Below are positions 33,677 to 44,748 of a stretch of 64,000 nt of DNA, one piece after another. Under the pieces are notes generated by a model. It was not told where the DNA came from. It did not search any database and saw only the letters and a program-made list of their open reading frames with translations. Source of the DNA: Balamuthia mandrillaris (Eukaryota; Discosea; Longamoebia; Balamuthiidae); assembly GCA_031835245.1 (NCBI GenBank), contig JAVKOQ010000196.1:32998-96997 (forward strand). Reading direction: 5' to 3'. The number at the start of each line of letters is the position of its first letter. The first letter of the stretch is position 1. Made by a program: the position numbers and the translations under genes.

Positions 33677-35983
33677 TTATTTCGTTTCGTTTTGTTGGAT
33701 TAAGCGAGATAAGACCTTTCGCTTTCTGCTCTCTTCCTTTGTGTTTTTGCTTTTGTTGATGCGACCCTTTTTATCCTTTGTGCTCTTTCTCTTCTTGATC
33801 GTTCCTTCTTCCGCCTCGGCCTCCTCCTCCTCCTCCCCGCCGTCTTGCTCTTTTGCATTCTGCACAGCCATCCGTTCTGCCGCCGCCGCCGCTTTCTTCT
33901 TCCGCTTTCCTTTTAACTTTTCTTTCCACCCTTCCCCTTTCTTTAACATCTTCTTCTTCTCCTCATTTTCTTTTTCTTTGTCTTCTTCGTCTTCGTCGTC
34001 ATTTTCTTGCTTGTTGTTGTCTTTCGTTTGTTCTTTCTCTTTGTCTTTCTCGTTCTGATCTTTTCTCTTTTGTTGTTGTTGTGTACAGGAAAAGTGGTTG
34101 CTGTTGTGGTTTGGGAACTGCGAAAACCGATCATTAATGTTTGTTGAGGTAAGTTGAACTTGATGATGAAAGTTGTGCTGAGAAGAGATATGTTGTTGAT
34201 AAGGAGAAGAAAAAGTTGGAGGAAAGGAAGAGGGAAGAGGAAGAGGAGGAGGAGGAGCAGAAGACGAGTCGAAACAGAAATGAGAAGGTGGAAAGGAGAA
34301 GGTAGCGTTCATATGGAGATGGTTGTTGAGGTCTTCGCTGCCATCATCAAAGGGAAGAGCAAAGATTTCTCCTTCGCCGGGAGGAGGCAACGCTGCTTCC
34401 ACTTCGTTTAGTGCATCATCACTTCCCAACGCGAAATGATAGTCTGGTTCTTCTTCTTCTTCTTGGCAGAAGACATCGTCATCGTCATCTTCCGCTTCAA
34501 CTCCAGGATCTGTTTCGCTGAGTGGCTCTGCTTCCACTTCATTGTTGCTAAAGTTTAACCATGCTTCCAAATCATGATATCCTTGACTTCCGTCTGCTTT
34601 TGTCCTTGAATTGTTTGTTGTTTTTGGCGGGGACAAAGAAGAAGTTGTGTTTGTAGGCCGAGGTTGTTGTGGAAGGAAACCGTTTTGTCTGATGCTAATA
34701 CCTGCTACTGTTGCAGTTGTGACGATATCTCGTTCTGCAATGTTTTTGTTTGCTTCGATCGGTTCAGACGAAGCAAAGGAAGGAAGACCGGAAGGAGAGC
34801 CAGGATACGTGACATCACTACTCCGATTCTCCAGTGGAAAAGACTTATTCAACGGAATGCTGTTTCTTGCTTTGCTGTTAGTTGGTGCACTCATTTCCAA
34901 TTCTTCGTCATATCCTTGATGTTCATCTCTTTCATGTTCTACGTTGATGTTGCTGTCAGCAAGTCGTCGTCGCGTCGTTGTAGAAGAAAGACCCGTTTCT
35001 GCATTTCCTCCTCCTCCGTGTTGTGAAGATGAAGCAGAAGAAATGCGTCTGGCGCCAGAGGTAGTTTCTCGGTTGTTGGAGCTGCGCCCCACTTCAGAGG
35101 AGCGCTCCTCATCTTCCTCCTCTGCATAGTCCACATCAGAGTCCTCCATCTCGAATTGGGAGCCATAAATCTTGGCCAGAGCTTCGTAGTGTTTTGACAG
35201 TATGTGAAGTATCTCTTCAAATGTCGGCCTATATTTCAATAATCCGTTTAGAACAAACGAGGTTTTTTTAACGATAAGAAATGAAACAAAACAATAAGAA
35301 AGAGAGAAAGAAAAAGTGTAGTAACTAGAGAACGAAAGAAAAAGAAAGCGAGATTTTACCGTTGTTCTGGCTTTTCCTTCCAACATTTCTTAATGATTTT
35401 TCTAAGTATTGGGTCACAGTCATTTGGAATCTTAAGGCGAGTGTTGTTCTTGGACACAGCGAGAATGACCTGAGCCGGTTGAAGCCCTCTCCAGGGCATG
35501 CGGCGTGTTACCATCTCCCAAAGAAGCACTCCAAAGGAGAAGGCATCGGACGCCTCTGAGTATTGCCGTTTTGTCATCGCTTCTGGTGCCATCCACTGGA
35601 CAAAGGACAATATCATGTGAGTAATAAAAGAGATATAAATAATGGTTTTTTAAAAAAATACGAGCAAACAAGTTTGACAAAGATCATAAACCGACCTTTA
35701 CAGGACCGAATTTTGTTTGTGTGAAACCGACATCGTGTTGCTTTACGCGAGCTAAACCAAAGTCGGAAATATATACAGCTGCACATAGAGCAAGATAGAG
35801 AGAGTGTGTGTGCGTGTGTGTTGCAGAGGTGATGTCAGTAAAAATTGCTCACAAAGAACTGTATCCAACAGTCTACGAACCATAATTGTCCCCAACGAGA
35901 ACGTTTCGCGTGGCAATGTCCCGATGGATCACTTTCTCCCGATGCAAATGCAGCACTCCTTTTGAAATTGGAATGTATCATGC

Positions 35984-36032
<49 letters not shown>

Positions 36033-36989
36033 GAACCAGCAGCAATGTCTCTGGCCATCTTAACCAATATAACAAGGGGAACTCGCTCTCTGCGCTTCAC
36101 CAACATATCATAGAGGCTTCCCTTCGGGCAGTACTCCAACACAAGCGCAAACTTGAGGTCCTGCGGCGGCAAACTCCCTATCGATTGCTGTGTGACCCCT
36201 CCTTTTTGTAGATGCTGTTGTGGTTGTTCTTTCGCTCCTATCTCTCCTTCTCCTGACCCTTCTTCTTCTTCTCCTTTCTGTATTTCATTTGCGCTTGCTC
36301 CTTGTTTGCTTGGTTGCAGTTGTAATGGTAATTGTTGTGCTTCAATGTCGTGATCTTCTTGAATCACGGCTCCCACAAACTTTACAACGTTGGGATGGTT
36401 GGAGAGCTTTTGCATCATCTGCGCCTCTTCCCGTATCTCCATTATGGTAGCCTGATCCGCCTCTTGCAACTTGAAGTGATCAAAGGTCTTAACGGCCACA
36501 GGCGCTCCCCTCCATTGTCCCTTGTAGACTTTGCCAAAAGCACCCGAGCCAAGTTCCTCTCCCAAAACAAGGTCTTTGGGATCTATCTCCGTAAAAGTGA
36601 ACTTTGTCTTGCCAAAGCGTCCCATTCGCAGGCCGCTCTCCTCATCGTTGTTGGGACCCGCACCATCCCATTCCTTTTGCCTTCGCTTCCAGCGCGCTCT
36701 GCCCACGAGCAAGGCGATGCCTACCACAAGGATGACTAAGACAAGGGAAAAGAGCCCGAGGACAACACCCAAGACTATTCCCATTTCGTCCCCCTGGTCA
36801 TTGTCTCGCGGTTCGGCCTCGGTGGGAAAGATAGGGCAGGGTCCCCAAACTTGGTAACGCGGCTCTATCATATTTACCACAGTACCATCGAAGAAGACCG
36901 CATTCTCTCCGCCTACGCGGTTCCAAGTCTTTCCTGAATATCGTAATATCTATTTTGTAGTTTAATTTGTTAATACAACCAATAATTAT

Positions 36990-37030
<41 letters not shown>

Positions 37031-37777
37031 GGGTTATTGTTGGTTGGTGGCATGTGCCAGGAAATGAGAGGAGAACAGCGAAGAGGATAACGAAGTAGAA
37101 AATAATAGAAAAGCACCATACCGAAGGATCAATTCGAAAGAACACCGCTTGAGAGATGTAAAAGTTATTATCAGGTCCAAGCACCAGGTCGAATGGACCC
37201 TCTATTCCCTCTGCCGCCACTCCTCTATATGATACTTGAGGAGTGGTTGCATTAAATTTCTGTTGCAACAGAAGGCACAAGAGGAAAATGAGAATTTAAA
37301 AATGAGGTTCATGAACAGTGAGGGATGAGGAGAATACCAGAACAAAGCCTTTAGGATTGTTAGGAACAAAGTCTTGATCGGTCTCATTCATGTGAAAGGA
37401 TTGAAGGGTATTGTCGGTCAGAGTCATAATGACATAAAGAAGACCATCCGCGCCGTGTGCCATGCCCTCCAGAGCCACCAGCTTTTTACCATAATCCGAG
37501 AAGTAGTAGAGAGGAAAGTTCTCTGGCCCGATGTAGGTATGGTACAGCGTTGGCGGCGGCTGGTGGAGACCACGTGGAGTGACCAGATAGACGAGGGACT
37601 CCTCTGCAGCGCTGGCCAGGATGGCAGAGCCGCTGATATGTGGCTCCAGATGAGTGACGCCAGAGAGTGGCAATATTCCCTCTGGTTGGTTTTTAACAAA
37701 AAGAATGAAACGGCAAGAATGAATGAAAGGAAGGAATGTTAACTTAAGGCTGGGAAAGAAGAGTAAGACGAGAGTGG

Positions 37778-37816
<39 letters not shown>

Positions 37817-38543
37817 GAGAGTAACGAGAAGAAAGAGGAATGATCGGAAGAATAAGAAACCAATGAATGTTCCGTTGAGGTCGTAGCGAATGAGGCCATA
37901 GGGCAAAGGGTCGGAACAGCTGACGTAAATATAACCTTGGAAGAACACAATGTCTTCTCCTTTGCAGTAAATGTTTGGCGTGGCACTAAAGGTAATGAAT
38001 GGCTGGTCTAGGATCGCTACTCGCTGCAGTCCTGAGGTTAGGTCGTACTTTTCAACGGTTCTTGAAGTCGTTATGTATACAAAGTTATCTGCACGTCTCA
38101 AATTAGTAACTCAATTATGAGAGTGAGAGAGAAGAGAGAAGAGAGAAGAGAGAAGAGAGAAGAGAGAAGAGAGAAGAGAGAAGAGAGAAGAGAGAAGAGA
38201 GAAGAGAGAAGAGAGAAGAGAGAAGAGAGAGAGAAGAGCGAGAGACTGAAACCAAAGATGCAAAGAAAAGAGAGTTCATGAGTGCATGTATGGTACCAAA
38301 AACGTCAATGCCTCTAGGGGAGGAACCCCTAATGGTCACGCTGGCCATGAGGTTGCCCTCCAAGTCCAGTGCCACGAGCAGGTTGTTGAGGTTGGTGAAG
38401 TAGAGGCAGGAAGCGTCGGGATGGCCCGAGGAGCTGTCGCTCGAGGCCAACGCAACGGGCAATGCAAAGAGGAAGAAGAAGGAGAAGAGGACCGAGACGT
38501 AGAAGCAGGAGGACGAAGCTTTGTAGTTGTTCTTAAGAATCAT
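33677..38543 (-). CDS. Transmembrane receptor kinase with propeller-like ectodomain
   Basis: Nine exons in phase give about 1,265 residues. The ATG at 38543 starts a good signal peptide (YVSVLFSFFFLFALPVALA); an in-frame ATG at 38660 would add a Ser-rich leader. The ectodomain (to ~365) has repeats like NHL/SMP-30 propellers (LNNLLVALDLEGNLMASV, VEKYDLTSGLQ, GLIRYDLNGTFIG, GPFDLVLGPDNNFYIS). A transmembrane helix follows (~370-395, GIVLGVVLGLFSLVLVILVV), then a kinase domain: GEELGSGAFGKVYKG, VAVKTF, VIHRDIATRNVLV, DFGLARV, WMAPEAM, DAFSFGVLLWEMVT. HRDIATRN resembles the catalytic loop of tyrosine kinases; by overall type it is TKL. The ~500-residue tail is Asn/Ser/acidic then Lys-rich. Ligand unknown. 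Confidence 0.88.
36976..37026 (-). repeat. (CT)n on sense strand, receptor kinase intron
   Basis: GA dinucleotide run on plus in the intron between the fourth and fifth exons. Confidence 0.9.
38127..38231 (-). repeat. 7-bp minisatellite (AGAGAAG)n, receptor kinase intron
   Basis: About 15 tandem 7-bp units, CTTCTCT on the sense strand, in the intron 38089-38296. Same period as the array at 10577-10714 but a different unit. Confidence 0.93.
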
Positions 38544-38660
38544 GTGTAGAGCAGGAGGACAACGAAGATTTGCAGAAGAAGAATAAGAAGAAGAAGAAGA
38601 AGAAGAAGAAGAAACGGAGGGCGAAGATGAAGATGGAGATGGAAAAGTTGTTTGAGGCAT

Positions 38661-39289
38661 TTGGGAATTAGTGGTTATTTTTTTGTTTTGTTTGGGTGGC
38701 TGATTTGTTTTTTTTTTTTCTTCTTAAAGCTTCAGCCACCGCTAGTTTGCCTCATGGGCAAACTCACACGAAAAAAAAAAATAATTATTTTTGATGAAAG
38801 AAAGAAAGGAAGAAAGAAAGAATGTCTAATGTTTGATTGTCAAAAGGAAAAAAAAAAAAGAGAAAGGAAAGGTTATCGAAAGAGCAAAAAAAATAAATAA
38901 ATACAAAAAAAAAGATGAAGATCCCCCTCCACAACAACACAAGGGCCCTCACACACAAAAATTAAAAAAAAATAAATCCCTTCCTTCTTTCTGCCTTCCT
39001 GACAAAGTCTACTCTCCCCGCCCACCACTACTTTCTTTTTGTTTGCTTTGCTTTGCTCCTCTCTCTCTCTCTGCTGCTTATTACGAATTTTTTTCTTTTT
39101 TCGCTTCTTTTCGATTTTCAGGAGATTTTTATCGTCCTGTTTTAAATTAAGGATATGGGAGATATATGACCAACGCGCAATGGTTGGGTCTGGCGGTGGT
39201 CCTTGTCGACACTAATTTTCCCCGCTAAAAGTAGCAGGGAAGCGCAAGGACTTTCTTGCTGCCCTTTTTTTCCCTTGCCATTTCTTTTC
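38661..39289. other. Intergenic: receptor kinase 5' flank
   Basis: A- and T-rich spacer with homopolymer runs. A 7-bp perfect stem (GTTTGCC...GGCAAAC, 38745-38763) and a TTGTCGACA site (39204-39212) are present. No gene seen. Confidence 0.5.
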
Positions 39290-39510
39290 AGTCATATCAG
39301 TGCCGCGGTGGGAAGCGATGGGGGCAGGCCTCGGCGGAAAACCTGTCCAACGTGATCACGGGGAAGGAGGCGCCCCGCCCTGCTGGACGGAAGATTCTGA
39401 GGCACGGGTGCCAGGGCGATTGGAAAAAAAAAATAGATTGCGGAAAAAAAAAAAGTGATCTTAGCTATCCCGTCGGTTCGATTCTGGTGTGAAGCAAAAG
39501 CGTTTTTGTG
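39290..39510 (+). ncRNA. Candidate structured non-coding RNA (GC-rich island)
   Basis: About 135 bp of GC-rich, non-coding sequence (39296-39425) lies between AT-rich flanks. Self-complementary pieces include CGTGATCACG (39351-39360), GGCG-ccc-CGCC (39369-39379), GGCAC-gg-GTGCC (39401-39412), and CCTGTCCA against TGGACGG. A sequence close to an RNA polymerase III B box, GGTTCGATTCT, follows at 39475-39485, and a T-run at 39503. The segment GGUGGGAAGC recalls the first conserved region of nuclear RNase P RNA, but the remaining landmarks are not convincing. It is not a tRNA: no paired acceptor or anticodon arm was found. It could also be just a GC-rich 3' flank of BUD23. Confidence 0.3.
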
Positions 39511-39553
39511 TTTTTTTATTTGGAGAAAAAAAAAGAGAGAGAAAAGGATGGGA

Positions 39554-41156
39554 TCAGAAAGCAGCGCGCCGCTTCCGAGCAGTATACTTGCTCTCCGCGC
39601 GCACGTCCTTGCCTTGCTTCCTTTGTCTCTCCTTCTTCTGCAATATCCAGTCCTTGCTCTTCACTGGAGCTCTCTTGCTTTTCTTTCCTTTGCGAGCATC
39701 TCTTGCACGTTGGCTTTTTTAACAAAGTAATGAAGTGTGAGTAACAAACGAAAGTTATATGAAGAAAAGAAAAGAAAAGAAGAGAAGACATTACCGAGCT
39801 TCGCCTCTTTCGTAAGTAACGGTGGAGGGTTCACCGCTTTCCTCTGTGCCTAAAGCCTTAGGCAATTCGTAGCCGCCGGGAGGCACTCCTGCGAACAAAC
39901 ACAAGAACATCCTTCACACAAAAAACAAAACGTTAACAACGCCAACAAGAACAAACAAAAAAAAGAAAAGAAAAGACTTACTTTTTGGCTTTTGTGCTGT
40001 TAGGATAGTCCACCACGAGACCGCCCATAAAGCCGCAGCGCATGGCCGCGTTGGTGATGAGTTCCATCTGAGCGGGCGTCTCTGGATAGAGCTGAAAGAC
40101 GGCCCTGGCTCCACGCTTCAGGCAGTGATAAAGTGATTGGAAAAAGACACGCATGCGCTTACGCGGGTTGTGAGAGGTCTTGTCCTGGTTGCACAGCCAT
40201 TGCAGAGCAGAGACACTGTTTATTGGTGTTTGATAAGAGGAATGACGACAAAGAAGAAAGATGTTGAGTGCACAATAGCAGAGAAAGAAGAAGAAGAAGA
40301 ACAAGAAGAAGAACACGAAGAAGAAGAAGAAGAAGAAGAAGAAGAAGAACAAGAACAAGAACAAGAAGAAGAAGAAGAAGAAGTAGAACAAGGAGAAGAA
40401 GAAGAACAAGAACAAGAAGAAGAGAGAAGGCAGAAAAAATACCTGATAGCAGCATCAAAGGTACCTGGCCGGAAAGGAAGGCCTTGACCCATATCCGAAA
40501 GGTACATATCGCCCTCTGTTCCTCTTTCACGCGCAACATCTAAAGAAAGAAGATAGAAATCGTTAAAATAAGAACGATGGAGAAAGAAGAGAGAACAGCA
40601 ACCATGGCACAAGAGCAGTGATGAAGAAGAAAGAAGCAGAGAAGCAAAGAAGAAAATGAAGGAGAACAAAGACAATAGAGGGACAGAAGGAAGAACAGCG
40701 AAATGAAGAAAACAAACCAATCATAGCGGAACTGATGTCCAGCCCCACCCAAACGTGGCCTGCCTCCGACAGAACGGCTCCGCTCAGTCCAGAGCCGCAG
40801 CCCACGTCGAGGATGTATTGAGACTCTCCTGGCGGAATGGCCAGCAACTCCAACGCCCGTTCCGACATTTGGGTCTGAATCTCGATCATTCGCGAACTAT
40901 TATTCAACGTGAACAAGGATAACCACCATAAATGAAGAAAGAAGAACGAAGAAGAAGAAGAACGGGGAGAAGAAGAAGAAGAAAACAAACTTGCTAGCAT
41001 ATTTCTTGGCCTCATCCTCGTTGTACACCTGCGGTAGGTTAATTTTTTTCAAGAAAAGGTGAGCTCACAAAAAATAATAAAAAAAAACAACAAAAACAAA
41101 GAAGGGAGAGAGGGAAATACGATTTCAGGTGGCGCACGGTGTTCCGGCCTCGACAT
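39554..41156 (-). CDS. BUD23: BUD23/WBSCR22, 18S rRNA guanine-N7 methyltransferase
   Basis: SAM-dependent enzyme that methylates a guanosine of 18S rRNA during small-subunit maturation in the nucleus, with TRM112 as partner. Seven exons (41156-41121, 41028-40991, 40896-40718, 40539-40443, 40215-39982, 39911-39795, 39713-39554) give 286 residues, matching the human 281. Key blocks are [34 protein letters not shown]-binding [63 protein letters not shown]. The C-terminal basic signature is [20 protein letters not shown] followed by YTARKRR. The 12-codon first exon and the last exon were placed from that conservation. One intron is a GAA/TTC array. Confidence 0.95.
40284..40430 (-). repeat. (TTC)n-type array on sense strand, BUD23 intron
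   Basis: GAA/GAACAA repeats on plus within the intron 40216-40442 region adjoining exon 5. Confidence 0.92.
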
Positions 41157-41423
41157 CTTCGGTTGCTCTTTCTGTTTTCCTTCTTCCTTTTTTCTTTCGC
41201 ACTGGTTACAGCCATGACGACGTGGAATGGTGCATGAAACCGAAAAAATTGTATGTCGTGACGTCGTGAGAATGGAAAAGAATTCCAAGAAAACGTTTGT
41301 TCCGCGAGGGGCCATTTCTCTCTTTTGTTCGGAAAGAGAAAAGAAAGAAAGGCAACGCGGACCCAACGTTGTGGTAGAGGAGGCACCCAACGAAAAGAGA
41401 GTAAAGAGAAACACAAAAATAAT

Positions 41424-42545
41424 ATGAGTCAGGTCAATCCCAGGGTCAGAAGGTTCATGGCTCTGGCCACCAAGGAAGCCCTCCAAAGCCCCATGAAGTT
41501 CCGGCACGGCGCCGTGCTGGCCAAAGGCGGCCGCATCATCTCCAAAGGCTGCAACAACTACCGCCGCACCATCGACGGCAGCTACTACCTCTCCACCCAT
41601 GCGGAGATGGAGGTGCTGCGCAAGGTCGGCCAGACGGCCCCTCCCACCAAGCTGGCGGACAGGTCCGACAACTCCTACTGCAACTTCCCCTCCAAGGGGG
41701 CCGACCTCTTTGTGGTGAGGGTGGGGCGGGTGGGACTGTCGCTGCACCACAACTCCCGTCCTTGTCCCACCTGTGTAGGTTGGCTGCACCGGTATGGCGT
41801 CAAGCGTGTGTTTTACACCGGTTCGTAAGCCCATCTCGTTCCTTGTGGTCTCTGTAGTTCTCCCTCTCTCGTGCTCTGCCCCTCTTCTCGCTTCGCTCCT
41901 TCTCTCCTTCCTCCTCGCTTCTCTGCTTCTCTTCTCATATTTCTTTTTCTACCACTTTGCAAATGATAAGTGCGCAAACCCAGTGGCACCGCTCCCGGGT
42001 TAGCGGACCAGCTCAACACCCACGATCACAACGGACTAGAACCAGAGAACGATGACGATGACGAAGGTGAAGACGAAGAAGAAGAAGAAGAAGAAGGAGA
42101 AAACGAACTCATCCCAACCATTCAACCACAGCCACAACAGCAACAAAACCTTCAGTATGATCAGGACAAGATATCCTTCAAGGATGTGCACTGGCGGGTG
42201 GAGAAAGTGGAGGATATGTTGAAGGAAGTGGACCGCATGCAAGGAACCGTACAAGACACCCCTGTCAACAGCACTTCTCTCGGTCGGCGCGTTTTGCTGA
42301 GGAATGTGGATGACTCGTTTTTGCACTCGATGTGGGATATGCGGTTGCGTGCTAGAGTGGGAGAGGATGACTCGGATGATGAATTCGATGAAGAGGAAGT
42401 GGACGGTGAGAGCGATGATGACAGTGATAGCGAGGATGAAACTTTGCAACGGCAAGAAGAAATGGAGGGCGTGGCGTCAAAGCATGTGAATTCTTTTGAC
42501 GTTCATAATCCTCGACTTTACAAAGTCGCAAATCTGCGGATATAG
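41424..42545 (+). CDS. Cytidine/dCMP-type deaminase with acidic C-terminal extension
   Basis: Two exons (41424-41820, 41971-42545) give 323 residues. The deaminase fold has the zinc site: THAEMEVLRK (His and catalytic Glu, ~residues 57-66) and SRPCPTCVGWLHRYGVKRV (the two Cys of PC-x2-C). MKFRHGAVLAKGGRIISKGCNNYR is the typical first strand pair. It deaminates a cytosine-type base, nucleotide or nucleic acid, but the substrate is not evident. A ~190-residue second part follows: an acidic run (DDDDEGEDEEEEEEEGE), a Gln-rich stretch, a helical segment (WRVEKVEDMLKEVDRMQGTV) and a second acidic block. The intron is phase 1 and is required to join the two. The tail has no match I recognise. It shares a 267-bp divergent promoter with BUD23 containing GTGACGTCGTGA. 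Confidence 0.83.
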
Positions 42546-42570
42546 AAAAGCAACATAAACTCCGTCCTAA

Positions 42571-44130
42571 CTAATCCTTTGCGTCGATGATTCCTTGATC
42601 AGAGATTTGATAGATGCACTCGGCCTCTGGCAAGCAAGGGCTGTCGTAGATCTTGCAGATGCGTTGCTCGCCACGACCTTTGCGCAAGTACAAACGCGTT
42701 GTTGAGGCATGCGCTAAAACGTGTCCACCAACAGGCTTCTTTGCATCTACAATGACCAGTAGGTGATAAGCGTTGAGAAAATGAAGGAGAAAAAGAGAGA
42801 AATAAGAAAGACAAAACGGAAAAGAAGCTATGCAGTACCAGCAACAAACATTGCACCACCGCCAGGATCGGAGACCACTTGATTGGTGATGAAGACTGCA
42901 ACATTGAATTCCTCAGCCACTTTCATGAGCTTGCTCAACATTCGACCCAGTTTTTGCTGTCTGGCGAGAGCGAGAAAGAGAGGCGAAAGCATGTGAGTGT
43001 TGCTACCCCAAAAAGGGGGCGAATTGCGTTACCTTTCAGCAAGTTCTCCTCGGCCAGAGAAGTCCACGCGGAACAGAGCGGTAATGGAGTCTATAATCTG
43101 AAGCGCAGCAAAAACAGCATAAGCAACCCAAGGAAAGGAGAGGCAAAAGAGAAGGCAACACACCAAAAGACGGTATTGATCTTCAACCATTTTTGCAGCT
43201 ATCTGTGTGATCAACTCGGTCTGATGTTCGTGTGTAAAAGCGCGAGCAAAGACAATGTTATCCAGAGCAGCATTCGGATCCAAGCCAAAACGCTCTGCGA
43301 TAGGTCCTATCCTGTCTGGTCGGAACGTTCTATCATCAAAGTTATTTTCAGTCTAGACTTGCTTGTCAGAATTAATGAAAGGAAGCACGAACCCTTCGGT
43401 GTCTATGTAAGCAACTTTGCCGTTGCCACCGTTCATAGAGCGAGGCAATTGCGTCGTTACGCATAACGTATGACAGAGTTGAGTCTTTCCCGTTCGAAAC
43501 TCGCCTATCAACGACAGCCGCTAAGTTAAAACAGAAAAAACGTACGTGAAGATAGAACGCACCAAAAACCTCAGTAATACTCATGGTCTCGATGCCGCCT
43601 TTCAACAAGGCATCCAGTTGAGCGGAACCTGTCGTAATTCTGATGACATCCTTTCGCTTCGAGAGGTACTCCGTCCCAGTCATGAAGCTCGAGAACTGCA
43701 GCTTTGACGCCGCTTCCACTATTTTATCGCACTTGGCCTCGGAAATTCCCTTGATGGAGCACAAGAACTGAAAATGAACAAGTCAGCCACACTGCCAACG
43801 TAAAAAAAAAACGTGTAGCACCTTTTTGGTGTTCATGAGTATGCTCGCTACGGTGTACAGACCGCCAGCCTTCAACTTGGCAATGTCCGAAGCATTGATG
43901 CCAAGATCTTGCAGCTTATCAATTTCAATGAAAGACACGGTTTCCTCTTCATCCTCCGCATCATCTTCAACCATCTCTTCGCCTTCCGCCTCGGCTTCCT
44001 TGCTCGCCTTCTTCGCCAGCTCTTGTCTACATGGGAACACCAGTAAGCTCAGAAACCCGGTAGCAGAACTCGAAAAATAAAACGAAAAAAAAAGTAGTGC
44101 TACTCACTGTTTTCTAACAGAACGAGACAT
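42571..44130 (-). CDS. DMC1: DMC1 meiotic recombinase
   Basis: RecA-family strand-exchange protein that forms nuclear filaments on single-stranded DNA in meiosis. Eight exons (44130-44108, 44026-43822, 43767-43563, 43504-43393, 43329-43164, 43097-43033, 42960-42839, 42746-42571) give 357 residues. After an acidic N-terminus is the helix-hairpin-helix ([21 protein letters not shown], written in part). Walker A is [17 protein letters not shown], Walker [25 protein letters not shown], then [27 protein letters not shown] and the end [11 protein letters not shown]...GIIDAKD. The [18 protein letters not shown] block and the C-terminus separate DMC1 from RAD51 only modestly, yet the overall match is to DMC1. 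A first exon of 23 nt is required. Its stop is 25 bp from that of the deaminase. Confidence 0.92.
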
Positions 44131-44748
44131 GGTGCAACGTGTAAAATCTACGTAGCGAAGAAAACAAAACTGTGGGAAACAACCAGTGGAGAGTAGCAGC
44201 AAAAAAATGTGAAAAATAAAAGCTGGATGTTGCTGCTTACTGGGATAGCTATCAGGGGTGATGTGCGCTACGTAACTTTCGTGTAGCACTATGGGATGGG
44301 ATGGCAAACGGTGCGTGAGTAGTGGTAGCCGCCCTTGGTGTTGCTTTGTTCGGGTGCGAAGAACGAAAGAATGAAAGATACAAATATCCAAAAAATATAT
44401 AAACAAAAAATAAAAAAAAGATGACATGGCGGACGAAAAGCAACAGCAGAAAAAATACATTCCTCTTCCCGCTCTGCTGTCGTTGTGTCCACACATGCAT
44501 TCCTTTGGTGAGTGGATTGGGCGGGGATTTATTTTTTTTGGCGGGAAGCGTTGCTATTGGATGGGAGGAAAGAAAAGCCAACAAATGCGCCAATCACGAT
44601 GTGGCATGTTCGTTTTCCTCCCGCAACTCCCATAGGTTGGGTTGAGTAAAGTTTTGGCGGGAAAGAAAATCATTGGTTGGATACAAATTGAAAATGAAAA
44701 TGGCAACAAAGAAAACAGTTGTTTCCCTTCTAAGCTGCGATACCATAG
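44131..44748. other. Intergenic, with one weak small ORF
   Basis: DMC1 5' flank and kinase 3' flank. A 69-codon plus-strand ORF (44426-44635) starts MADEKQQQKKYIPLPALLSL in a good ATG context (GACATGG). It has a GTGAGT donor-like site near 44507. No homology recognised; it could be a small gene, an upstream exon or chance. Confidence 0.3.

Noticed and set aside
39460-39500. tRNA gene suggested by a GGTTCGATT T-loop-like sequence
   Set aside because: The T-arm stem is mostly G-U pairs and no acceptor, D or anticodon arm can be folded upstream; kept only as a possible polymerase III B box.
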